This document shows positions 10,045 through 18,023 of a DNA stretch of 64,000 nt, piece by piece. The stretch is taken from the NCBI RefSeq assembly GCF_007681555.1, contig NZ_VELE01000001.1:248001-312000 (forward strand). Reading direction: 5' to 3'. A model generated the notes under the pieces. The model was not told the DNA's origin. It saw only the letters and a list, made by a program, of their open reading frames with translations, and did not search any database. Position 1 is the stretch's first letter. Each line of letters begins with the position of its first letter. A program made the translations under genes and the position numbers. The DNA comes from Kocuria salsicia. Lineage in GTDB: Bacteria > Actinomycetota > Actinomycetes > Actinomycetales > Micrococcaceae.

Positions 10045-11163
10045 TCAGTCGATGATTGCGTCCACGAACTGCTCGGCGTTGAAGGGGGCGAGGTCGTCCG
10101 GGCCCTCGCCGAGACCGATCAGCTTGACGGGCACGCCCAGCCCGCGCTGGATGGCGACCACGATGCCGCCCTTGGCGGTGCCGTCCAGCTTGGTGAGCAC
10201 GATGCCGGTGATGTCCACGGCCTCGGCGAAGACCTTGGCCTGGGCCATGCCGTTCTGCCCGGTGGTCGCGTCGATCACGAGCAGCACCTCGTCCACCTCG
10301 GCTGCCTTCTCGATCACGCGCTTGACCTTGCCGAGCTGGTCCATCAGACCGGCCTTGTTCTGCAGCCGGCCAGCGGTGTCCACGAGGACCACGTCCGCCT
10401 CCTGGTCGATGCCGGCCTTCACTGCGTCGTAGGCCACGGAGGCGGGGTCCGCGCCCTCCTGCTCGGAGCGCACCGTGGGCACGCCCACGCGGGCTCCCCA
10501 GGTCTCGAGCTGGTCAGCGGCGGCCGCGCGGAACGTGTCTGCCGCGCCGAGCAGGACGTCCTTGTCCTCGGCCACGAGCACGCGCGCGAGTTTGCCCACC
10601 GTGGTGGTCTTGCCCACGCCGTTGACGCCCACCACGAGCACCACGGCGGGCTTGCCGGGCACCGCCTCGGTGTGAACGGAGCGGTCCAGCGTGGGATCCA
10701 CGAGGGCGAGCATCTCCTCGCGCAGCAGCGCCTTCAGCTCCCCCGGGTCCTTGGTGCCCGTGACGCGCACACGCTTCTTCAGGTTCTCCACGAGCTCCAC
10801 GGAGGCGTCCGTGCCGAGGTCCGCCATGAGCAGCGTGTCCTCGATCTCGTCCCACGTGTCCTGGTCGATCCGCTCGCGCGAGAGCAGCTTGAGAAGGCCC
10901 TTGCCGAGCACCGTGTTGGACTTCGCCAGGCGGCCGCGAAGCCGCTCCAGGCGGCCGCGGGCGGACTCGGGGCGCTCCAGAGTGGCGACGGGGCTGTCCT
11001 CGACCACGCCCTCGTCAGTGATGTCCGGGACGTCGTCCACGTCCCGCGTGCCCGGGTACCCACCCTTCGGGGCCTTGGGCTTGCGCAGCAGCAGCACGCC
11101 GAACACCACGAGCAGCACCACCGCCGCGGCGGCTATCACGATCCACATCAGTTCAGGAGTCAT
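10045..11163 (-). CDS. ftsY: Signal recognition particle receptor FtsY
   Basis: SRP receptor (372 residues). Unlike the E. coli protein it begins with a true membrane anchor, MWIVIAAAAVVLLVVFGVLL, followed by a short charged linker and the NG GTPase domain with P-loop VVGVNGVGKTTTVGKLA, the DTAGR motif in VLVDTAGRLQNK, and TKLDGTAKGG. The ATG at 11163 is chosen because it places the anchor at the N-terminus; the longer open frame overlaps the divergent MFS start. It is the docking partner of Ffh encoded 2 kb downstream, with amtB-glnK between them. Confidence 0.95.
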   Translation of the reverse strand: MTPELMWIVIAAAAVVLLVVFGVLLLRKPKAPKGGYPGTRDVDDVPDITDEGVVEDSPVATLERPESARGRLERLRGRLAKSNTVLGKGLLKLLSRERIDQDTWDEIEDTLLMADLGTDASVELVENLKKRVRVTGTKDPGELKALLREEMLALVDPTLDRSVHTEAVPGKPAVVLVVGVNGVGKTTTVGKLARVLVAEDKDVLLGAADTFRAAAADQLETWGARVGVPTVRSEQEGADPASVAYDAVKAGIDQEADVVLVDTAGRLQNKAGLMDQLGKVKRVIEKAAEVDEVLLVIDATTGQNGMAQAKVFAEAVDITGIVLTKLDGTAKGGIVVAIQRGLGVPVKLIGLGEGPDDLAPFNAEQFVDAIID

Positions 11164-11194
11164 CACCCGTCTAATCTCCCATAAACTGCCAGGC

Positions 11195-12490
11195 GTGTCC
11201 CACCTCGAACCCCGCGATCCCGCCGAGCCCCGCATCCCGACAGACCCCGACGAGCCCCCCGTCGAGACCGTCCCGGACGCCGTGCCGTCTGCCTCCCGGG
11301 AGAAGGTCCCCGAAGCCATCAAGGTGCTGATCGCCGCGGCGTTCGTGATCGCACTCGGCTACGGGATCGTGGCCCCGGTGCTGCCCCAGTTCGCGTCGAG
11401 CTTCGGTGTGGGGGTGGCCGCGGCCTCCGCGGTGATCAGCGCGTTCGCCCTGTGCCGGCTGGTCTTCGCCCCCGTGAGCGGCACGGTGGTCAACAGGCTC
11501 GGCGAGCGCCCCACCTACCTGATCGGTCTGATCGTGGTGGCGCTGTCCTCCGCGGCCACCGCGTTCGCGCAGACCTACTGGCAGCTGCTGGTCTTCCGCG
11601 GCCTGGGCGGGATCGGCTCCACCATGTTCACGGTCTCCGCGATGGGGCTGATCGTCCGGCTCTCCCCGCGGACCATGCGCGGGCGGGTCTCCGGCTACTA
11701 CGCGACGGCGTTCCTGCTGGGCGGCATCCTGGGCCCCGTGCTCGGCGGCGCGCTGGCCGGGCTGGGGATGCACGCGCCGTTCCTGATCTACGCCGCGGCA
11801 CTGTTCGTGGCCGTGCTCGTGGTGTGGCTGCGGCTCAAGGACGAGACGCTCGGGGCCAGGCGAGGCGCGGCCACCCAGCCGGTCATGCGGGTCCGGGACG
11901 CGCTCGACGCCGGGGCGTACCGCGCCGCGCTCGCCTCCAGCTTCTCCACGGGGTGGACCGCGATGGGCGTGCGCGTGGCTCTCGTTCCGCTGCTGGCCAC
12001 GCAGATCGTGGGCGAGGGCCCCGCCGTCGCCGGGCTGGCACTGGCCCTGTTCGCGGTGGGCAACGCGTGCGCGCTGACGGTGACCGGCAGGCTCACGGAC
12101 CGGTGGGGGCGCAAACCCCTGGTTCTCACGGGACTCGTGGTGTGCGGCGTGGCAACCATCGGGGTGGGACTCAGCTCCACCGTGGTGGCCTTCGCCGTGC
12201 TCTCACTGCTCGCGGGCGTGGGATCCGGCACGCTGAACCCCGGCCAGCAGGCGGCCGTGGCCGACGTGATCGGTCCGGACCGTGCCGGCGGCAAGGTGCT
12301 GTCCCGCTACCAGATGTGCGCGGACGCCGGGCAGATCGCCGGGCCGATCATCGCCGGAGCACTCGCGGACGCCGCCGGCTTCGGGTGGGCGTTCGGGGTC
12401 TCCGGGGCCCTCATGCTGATCGCCGCCCTCGCGTGGTTGCCGGTGCGGGAGACGGCGCCGGACGCGACACGGACGGAGACGAAGGAGTGA
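11195..12490 (+). CDS. Major facilitator superfamily transporter
   Basis: MFS permease (431 residues) with about 12 membrane helices. After a Pro/Glu-rich cytoplasmic N-terminus (1-35) the first helix is [21 protein letters not shown]. Typical signature loops are [14 protein letters not shown] (between helices 2 and 3) and the repeat [14 protein letters not shown] in the second half. The pattern resembles drug-efflux (DHA1) transporters, but the substrate is unknown. The GTG start at 11195 lies 31 bp from the divergent ftsY start, with a weak AGG ribosome-binding site. It sits between ftsY and smc, which are otherwise commonly adjacent. Confidence 0.88.
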   Translation: MSHLEPRDPAEPRIPTDPDEPPVETVPDAVPSASREKVPEAIKVLIAAAFVIALGYGIVAPVLPQFASSFGVGVAAASAVISAFALCRLVFAPVSGTVVNRLGERPTYLIGLIVVALSSAATAFAQTYWQLLVFRGLGGIGSTMFTVSAMGLIVRLSPRTMRGRVSGYYATAFLLGGILGPVLGGALAGLGMHAPFLIYAAALFVAVLVVWLRLKDETLGARRGAATQPVMRVRDALDAGAYRAALASSFSTGWTAMGVRVALVPLLATQIVGEGPAVAGLALALFAVGNACALTVTGRLTDRWGRKPLVLTGLVVCGVATIGVGLSSTVVAFAVLSLLAGVGSGTLNPGQQAAVADVIGPDRAGGKVLSRYQMCADAGQIAGPIIAGALADAAGFGWAFGVSGALMLIAALAWLPVRETAPDATRTETKE

Positions 12491-12497
12491 GGGCACG

Positions 12498-12632
12498 ATG
12501 AGGACGAAGCGTTCGTCGTCGAGCACCACGAGCTACAACGTGCTCGGCTTCTTCCTCGGTTATGTGCTTCGCGGCGTCCTGGGACAGCTCCTGTTCCAGA
12601 GTCTGGGGCTGGCCTTCTCACGGAGCTGCTGA
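12498..12632 (+). CDS. Possible small ORF, 44 residues
   Basis: An ATG at 12498 follows the MFS stop by seven bases with a GGAG upstream, and opens a 44-residue frame with a hydrophobic middle (YNVLGFFLGYVLRGVLGQLL) and a Ser/Arg-rich N-terminus. It could be a small membrane peptide translated with the MFS gene. There is no recognisable family, and chance occurrence is quite possible. Confidence 0.25.
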   Translation: MRTKRSSSSTTSYNVLGFFLGYVLRGVLGQLLFQSLGLAFSRSC

Positions 12633-12688
12633 CCGGGGGCGGTCGTCGTGCTGCTGTTCATGGTGGCGCTGCGCTGCGTCATCCTCCC

Positions 12689-12967
12689 GTGGCTCGGTCG
12701 AAAACCCTCCCGGTACCCTCCACGCGCAGTGACAAGTGGTCGTCCACGGCTGACTCCGCTTCTGTCCCGACGGCGATCGAGAAGGCCCTGCACGAGCACG
12801 ATCCCCGTGTGCGAGCACGGAAGGATGACACGGGCACTGAGCTTCACGCGGCCATTGGTGCTGACGCCGTCGTCCGTATCAGGGGCTCGGGATCACAGGA
12901 GGACTCGCCCGCCGGAGGCCGACACGGGCCGGCAGCGCGACCGTGCGTCGCCGTCAGCGGTTTGTGA
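12689..12967 (+). CDS. Doubtful ORF, 92 residues
   Basis: The 335 bp between the small ORF and smc hold no clear gene. One frame from a GTG at 12689 reads 92 residues, including the protein-like stretch TELHAAIGADAVVRIRGSG, and ends beside the smc stop codon. Its third codon positions are less GC-rich than in the neighbouring genes and there is no ribosome-binding site, so it may be a decayed gene or no gene at all. Confidence 0.2.
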   Translation: MARSKTLPVPSTRSDKWSSTADSASVPTAIEKALHEHDPRVRARKDDTGTELHAAIGADAVVRIRGSGSQEDSPAGGRHGPAARPCVAVSGL

Positions 12968-15900
12968 CTAGCGCAACTGCGAGAGCTGCTGGCCCACCAC
13001 CAGGCTCACGCCGTCGCCGCGCATGGACACCCCGTAGAGGGCGTCCGCGATCTCCATCGTGCGCTTCTGGTGGGTCACGATGATCAGCTGCGAGCTCTCC
13101 TTGAGCTGCTCGAAGATGGAGAGCAGCCGCCCCAGGTTGCGGTCGTCCAGTGCGGCCTCGACCTCGTCCATCACGTAGAACGGGGACGGGCGGGCCTTGA
13201 AGATGGCCACCAGCAGGGCGATGGCGGTCAGGGAGCGCTCGCCGCCGGAGAGCAGCGAGAGCCGCTTGATCTTCTTCCCGGCGGGACGGGCCTCGACCTC
13301 CACGCCGGAGTTGAGCATGTCGTCGGGATCCGTGAGCCGCAGCCGCCCCTCGCCGCCCGGGAACAGGGTGGCGAACACGGAGACGAACTGCTCGGCGGTG
13401 TCCCGGTAGGCCTGCGTGAACACCTCTTCCACGTGCCGGTCCACGTCCCGGATGATGTTGCGCAGGTCCGTGCGGGAGTTCTTGACGTCCTCCAGCTGGG
13501 TGACCAGGAACGTGTGACGCTCCTCCAGCGCCGCGAACTCCTCGAGCGCGAGCGGGTTGACCTTGCCGAGCGCCTTGAGCTGCTTCTGCGCGCGCTGCAG
13601 CCGGACCTCTTGCTCCTCCCTGCGGAACGGCGCGCCGGGGTCGGTCATCTTCGGCAGCTCGAGCTGTCGCGGAGTGTCCTCCTCCTCGGCCCACTGTGCC
13701 TCCTCCAGAACCACGTCCGCGTCAGGCACCGGCAGATGCGGCCCGTAGTGGTCCACCAGGAAGTCCGGGGTCAGCCCGAGCTCCTCGAGCGCGGTGGTCT
13801 CCAGCCCCTCGAGCCGAGCGCGCCGCTGCGCGAGGTCGAGCTCCGCGCGGTGCAGCTGCTCCGTGATCTGGGCCAGGTCCTTCGTGACCTCGTCGCGTTC
13901 CGCGCGCAGCCGCTGGGCGGCCTCGTCGAGTCCGGCGCGCCGGGTCTCGATCTCGTCCCGCTCGGCGGCGGCCTCACGGGTCGCCTCCTCCGCTCGCGCC
14001 CGCAGGTGCTCCGCAGCCGTGGCGACGGCGAACGCGACCCGGGCCTGCACCCGGCGTCGCTCAGCGCGGCGGGCAGCCTCGGCCTGCGCGGCCCGCTCGG
14101 AGCGGGCGGCCCTGGCCTGTGCCTCGGCACGTGACGCCGCGTGGCGCTGCTGCTCCTCGAGCCCGCGCAGCGCGAGCCGGGCCTCGGTCTCCGCCTCCCG
14201 GGCGGCGCGCGCGGCGGCCTCGGCGCGGTCCTTCGCCGCGGCAGCTGCCAGCTGCTCACGTTCGAGGTCATCCTCGTCCCCGGTCTCCGCGGACTCGGCG
14301 CGCTCGACGGCGCGGCGCAGCTCGTCGTCGCGCTGGGACAGCCGCTGCTCGGCCATGGCGAGGACGTCCCGGCGGCGCTGCAGCTCGGAGTCCGCCGACG
14401 ACGCCGTGGCCTCCGCCCTGCTCAGCGCCGCCCCTGCCGCGGCGGCCTCCTTCTGGGCCCGGGTGGACTCCTGCGCGGCGTCCCGCGCCGCGGCAACAGC
14501 TTGCGCGCGCTGCGCCTCTGCACGTTCGGCCTCGCGCGTGGCCTGCTCGGCAGCGTCCCGCAGCTCGGCGGTGCGGGACTCCACCTGCTCGATCAGCCCG
14601 TAGAGCTCCAGCGAACCCGCCGCCTCCACAGCACCGCCCTGCGCCCGGTGGCGGGAGTACGCACCGCCGTCGCTCGTGACCACGCGCACCGCGTTGGCCG
14701 TGGTCTCGTCCCGGGAGCGCGCGAGGTCCAGCACCCGCACGGCCGTCTCCGCGTCGGGGGCGAGGACGGTGGTCGCCAGTTCGGCGCGCACGGCGGCCAG
14801 CACCCGGGCGGCGTCGCCGCCGGTCTCCCCCGCGCTCAGCACCTCCGCGGCGCCCACGCAGCCCTCGGGGAGCGTGAGCCGGGCGAGGGCGGGGTCCCGG
14901 GCGTCGTCGTCCCCTTCCGCGACCACCAGGTGCACCCGGCCCTGCCCCGCCTCCGTCAGCCGCGCGAAGACGCGTGCCGCCGCGGTGTGCGAGGAGACGG
15001 CGAGCGCCTCCGACCACGGCCCGAGGGCTGCGGCAACGGCGCGCTCCCAGCCCGGGGTCACGCGCACGGCCCGCGGCACCTCGCCCAGGACGGGGACCAC
15101 ATCCGCCACGGAGGCGGAGCCGTCGGGCTGGCGCACGGACTGACGCAGCGTCTCCAGACGCACGGTGTTGGTCTTCAGCTCGCTCGCGGCGGCCTGCCTG
15201 CGGGCCTCAGCGGCGCGGCTCTCGCGCTGGGCGACCTCGACGGCGTCCTCGGCCTCACCGGCCCGGTCGCCCGCCTGCTGCGCCCGCGCGGCCGTGGTCT
15301 CCGCCGCCTCCGCGAGGGATGAGGTCTCCAACCGGGCCCTCTCGGCGCGAGCGACGACGTCCGTGATCTCGGTACGGACGCGCTCCACGTCCGCCTCGGC
15401 CGCCGTGAGCCCTGAGCGCGCGGCCGTGGCCGCCGCCGCGAGCCGCGCCTGGCCCGCCCGCCGGTCGGCGGCGCGCCGCACGAGCTCTGCGGAGTGGGCC
15501 TCGGCTGCGCGGGCCGCGTCCTCCGCGGACTCCTTTGCCGCGTGCTCGCGGTCCAGGGTCTGCTGGGCCTCCGCGACCCGTTCCGCGAGCCGCTCGGCCT
15601 CGGCGAGCGTGCGCGCGGCCTGCTCCTCGAGGGCGCCCGCGTCCCGCCCCTGGGGAGCGGGCTCCTCCGCGCTGCCCAGCAGCCGACGCCGCTCCCCCGC
15701 GAGCGCGGACAGCGCCCGGAAGCGGTCCCGCACGGTGCTCAGCTCGTACCAGCTGGTGCGCGCGGCGTTCAGCGCGGGGGCGGTGTGCGCAGCCCGGGTC
15801 TCGGTCTCCTGCAGCCGCTCCGCGAGCGCGGCGGCGGACTTCTCCAGCTCGTCCCTGCGACGCCGGGCCTCCGTGCTCGCCCCCTGGTCCGTGTCCATTC

Positions 15901-16618
15901 CCGCGCGGGCGGCCACGAGGTCGTCGGCGAGCAGGCGGGCGCGGGCGTCCCGCACGTCGTACTGGATCCGCTGCGCCTTGCGCGCGGTGCGGGCCTGCCG
16001 CCCGAGCGGGGTCAGCTGACGCTGGATCTCCCCGGTGAGGTCCTCGAGCCGGTCCAGGTTCGCCTGCACGGACTCGAGCTTGCGCAGGGTCTTCTCCTTG
16101 CGGCGCCGGTGCTTGAGGATCCCCGAGGCCTCCTCGATGAAGCCGCGGCGGTCCTCGGGCGTGGCCTGCAGGATCCGGTCCAGCTGCCCCTGTCCCACGA
16201 TCACGTGCATCTCACGGCCCAGCCCGGAGTCCGAGAGCAGCTCCTGGATGTCCAGCAGCCGGCACGAGCGACCGTTGATCGCGTACTCGGAGCCGCCCGA
16301 GCGGAAGAGCGTGCGGGAGATCGTGACCTCGGAGTACTCGATCGGCAGTGCACCGTCCGCGTTGTCGATGGTCAGTGAGACGTGTGCGCGCCCCAGGGCG
16401 GCACGGCCGGAGGTGCCCGCGAAGATGACGTCCTCCATCTTCCCGCCGCGCAGCGACTTGGCGCCCTGCTCGCCCATCACCCAGGCGAGGGCGTCTACCA
16501 CGTTGGACTTGCCCGAGCCGTTGGGCCCCACCACGGCGGTGACCCCGGGCTCGAAGTCGAAGGTGGTGGCGGAGGCGAAGGACTTGAAACCACGCACGGT
16601 GAGTGTCTTCAAGTGCAC
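12968..16618 (-). CDS. smc: Chromosome segregation protein SMC
   Basis: Full-length SMC ATPase (1216 residues) that loops DNA with ScpA and ScpB to organise and separate chromosomes. Walker A is VVGPNGSGKSNVVDAL (about 31-46). Two long coiled coils rich in Ala, Glu and Arg flank a hinge (about 500-650). The C-terminal head has the LLSGGERSLTAIALL signature and Walker B FYVMDEVEAALDD. A GTG start is preceded by AGGAG nine bases upstream. It lies next to the ole operon (divergent) rather than to mutM and rnc, from which the ole genes separate it. Confidence 0.97.
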   Translation of the reverse strand: MHLKTLTVRGFKSFASATTFDFEPGVTAVVGPNGSGKSNVVDALAWVMGEQGAKSLRGGKMEDVIFAGTSGRAALGRAHVSLTIDNADGALPIEYSEVTISRTLFRSGGSEYAINGRSCRLLDIQELLSDSGLGREMHVIVGQGQLDRILQATPEDRRGFIEEASGILKHRRRKEKTLRKLESVQANLDRLEDLTGEIQRQLTPLGRQARTARKAQRIQYDVRDARARLLADDLVAARAGMDTDQGASTEARRRRDELEKSAAALAERLQETETRAAHTAPALNAARTSWYELSTVRDRFRALSALAGERRRLLGSAEEPAPQGRDAGALEEQAARTLAEAERLAERVAEAQQTLDREHAAKESAEDAARAAEAHSAELVRRAADRRAGQARLAAAATAARSGLTAAEADVERVRTEITDVVARAERARLETSSLAEAAETTAARAQQAGDRAGEAEDAVEVAQRESRAAEARRQAAASELKTNTVRLETLRQSVRQPDGSASVADVVPVLGEVPRAVRVTPGWERAVAAALGPWSEALAVSSHTAAARVFARLTEAGQGRVHLVVAEGDDDARDPALARLTLPEGCVGAAEVLSAGETGGDAARVLAAVRAELATTVLAPDAETAVRVLDLARSRDETTANAVRVVTSDGGAYSRHRAQGGAVEAAGSLELYGLIEQVESRTAELRDAAEQATREAERAEAQRAQAVAAARDAAQESTRAQKEAAAAGAALSRAEATASSADSELQRRRDVLAMAEQRLSQRDDELRRAVERAESAETGDEDDLEREQLAAAAAKDRAEAAARAAREAETEARLALRGLEEQQRHAASRAEAQARAARSERAAQAEAARRAERRRVQARVAFAVATAAEHLRARAEEATREAAAERDEIETRRAGLDEAAQRLRAERDEVTKDLAQITEQLHRAELDLAQRRARLEGLETTALEELGLTPDFLVDHYGPHLPVPDADVVLEEAQWAEEEDTPRQLELPKMTDPGAPFRREEQEVRLQRAQKQLKALGKVNPLALEEFAALEERHTFLVTQLEDVKNSRTDLRNIIRDVDRHVEEVFTQAYRDTAEQFVSVFATLFPGGEGRLRLTDPDDMLNSGVEVEARPAGKKIKRLSLLSGGERSLTAIALLVAIFKARPSPFYVMDEVEAALDDRNLGRLLSIFEQLKESSQLIIVTHQKRTMEIADALYGVSMRGDGVSLVVGQQLSQLR

Positions 16619-16710
16619 GCCGGGGGTCTCCTGTGTCGAGCTGGTGGACGCTCAGGCGGGCGGCAGGGGGCGCCGGGCCCACGCGGAGCGCGCGCTGCGG
16701 GGGTGGAAGC

Positions 16711-16716
16711 GAGTCT
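16711..16716 (-). promoter_or_regulatory. Candidate -10 of smc
   Basis: GGG-TAGACT on the minus strand would start transcription near 16704, giving a leader of about 85 bases before smc. No clear -35 box. Confidence 0.4.
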
Positions 16717-16872
16717 ACCCGGCGCCACCCGCGGACCCGGGCCCGGCGACGTCGCCCGTGCCTGCCCGCTCCAGCCACTTCCCCGGGTGGCCACGGTCCG
16801 CGTGGCCTGGGCGTTCATCCGCAACTGGGCCAACGCCTCGCGCGGGCGGAGAAACCTGTCAGAATCGGCCGT

Positions 16873-16878
16873 TAGACT
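16873..16878 (+). promoter_or_regulatory. Candidate -10 of the ole operon
   Basis: GT-TAGACT on the plus strand, followed by purine-rich GGGCC; the start point would be near 16885, about 87 bases before oleA. No clear -35 box at the usual distance. Confidence 0.4.
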
Positions 16879-16971
16879 GGGCCGGTCCTACCCGCTTGTT
16901 CACCCGAGCGCCGAGGCTCGTCGCGACCGATTCCTTGACCGTACGGGTGGCGTCTGATCGAAAGCGCCACA

Positions 16972-17997
16972 TTGACCGGTAACTCCACCATCGCAAACCG
17001 CAACGCCGCCATCCTGTCCGTGACCAAGACGGAGGCGGACGTGGTCATCCCGTCCACCCGGTTCGATGAGGAGTTGGAGCACACCTTCAAGCGCCTGCGG
17101 ATGCCCAAGGGGCTGCTGGAGCGGCTCGCTGGCATCAAGGAGCGCCGCGGGTGGGCCCCCGGTCGGCACTTCACGGACGGCGCCACGGAGGCCGGGGAGG
17201 CCGCGCTGCAGCAGGCTGGGATCCGACCGGAGCAGATCGGGCTGTTCATCAACGCGTCGGTCACACGCGACAACTACGAGCCCGCGGTGGCCGTGGGCAT
17301 CCACGAGCGACTGGGACTGCCCAGCTCGGCCCTGAACTTCGACATGACCAACGCGTGTCTGGGCTTCGTCAACGCCCTCACCGTGGCCTCGTCCATGATC
17401 GACGCCGGTGCGATCGAATACGCCCTGGTGGTCGCCGGAGAGGATCCCTCCCCATGGCACGAGGCGGCACTCGCCCGGCTGAGCCAGGACGGCATCACCC
17501 GCGACCAGGTGGTCCAGGAGTTCGCGACCCTCACCCTCGGCTGCGGTGCGGCCGCGGCCGTGGTGGGCCCCGCGGACCGCCACCCGGACGGGCACCGGAT
17601 CGTCGGCTCCGTCACCCGGGCCGGTACCGAGTTCAGCCGGCTGTGCATCGGAGGCGGGGACGGCATGTTCACGGATGCCACCGGGTTGCTCAACCACGGC
17701 GTGGGCCTCGTCGTGGAGGCCTGGCTGGACGCCGAGAAGGACGGCTGGGACTGGCGGGACATGGACTCCTACGTCACCCACCAGGTCTCCAACTCGCACA
17801 CGAACAAGCTCATCGCGGACATGGGTCTGGACCCCGAGCGGGTCCCCCTGACCTTCCCCTACTGGGGCAACGTGGCCGCCGCCGCCCTGCCCATGACGCT
17901 CGCCCTCGAGGCCGAGCGACTGGAGCCCGGTGCCCGGGTGCTGTGCCTGGGAGTGGGCTCGGGCCTGAACACGACCCTCATGGAAATCGCCTGGTGA
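16972..17997 (+). CDS. oleA: OleA, acyl-CoA head-to-head condensing enzyme
   Basis: Thiolase-fold enzyme (341 residues) that joins two fatty acyl-CoAs to a 2-alkyl-3-ketoacyl chain, the first step of long-chain olefin synthesis. It resembles FabH but is the OleA type: active-site Cys129 in FDMTNACLGFVNA, His270 in YVTHQVSNSH, Asn300 in YWGNVAAAA, and a Glu (103) in TRDNYEPAVAV at the place of the catalytic Glu of Xanthomonas OleA. The start is a TTG at 16972 without a strong ribosome-binding site; no better in-frame start fits. The following OleBC and OleD genes overlap head to tail, which confirms the pathway. Confidence 0.93.
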   Translation: MTGNSTIANRNAAILSVTKTEADVVIPSTRFDEELEHTFKRLRMPKGLLERLAGIKERRGWAPGRHFTDGATEAGEAALQQAGIRPEQIGLFINASVTRDNYEPAVAVGIHERLGLPSSALNFDMTNACLGFVNALTVASSMIDAGAIEYALVVAGEDPSPWHEAALARLSQDGITRDQVVQEFATLTLGCGAAAAVVGPADRHPDGHRIVGSVTRAGTEFSRLCIGGGDGMFTDATGLLNHGVGLVVEAWLDAEKDGWDWRDMDSYVTHQVSNSHTNKLIADMGLDPERVPLTFPYWGNVAAAALPMTLALEAERLEPGARVLCLGVGSGLNTTLMEIAW

Positions 17998-18023
17998 GCG
18001 CCCCAGAGAACGGAGCCGCACGC

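Larger units (their letters stand above)
16619..16971 (+). other. Divergent intergenic region between smc and oleA
   Basis: 353 bp without a gene. It holds a candidate -10 for each flanking gene (TAGACT in both directions) and a perfect 12-bp palindrome GGCGACGTCGCC at 16745-16756. No coding frame with host-like codon use was found. Confidence 0.6.
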
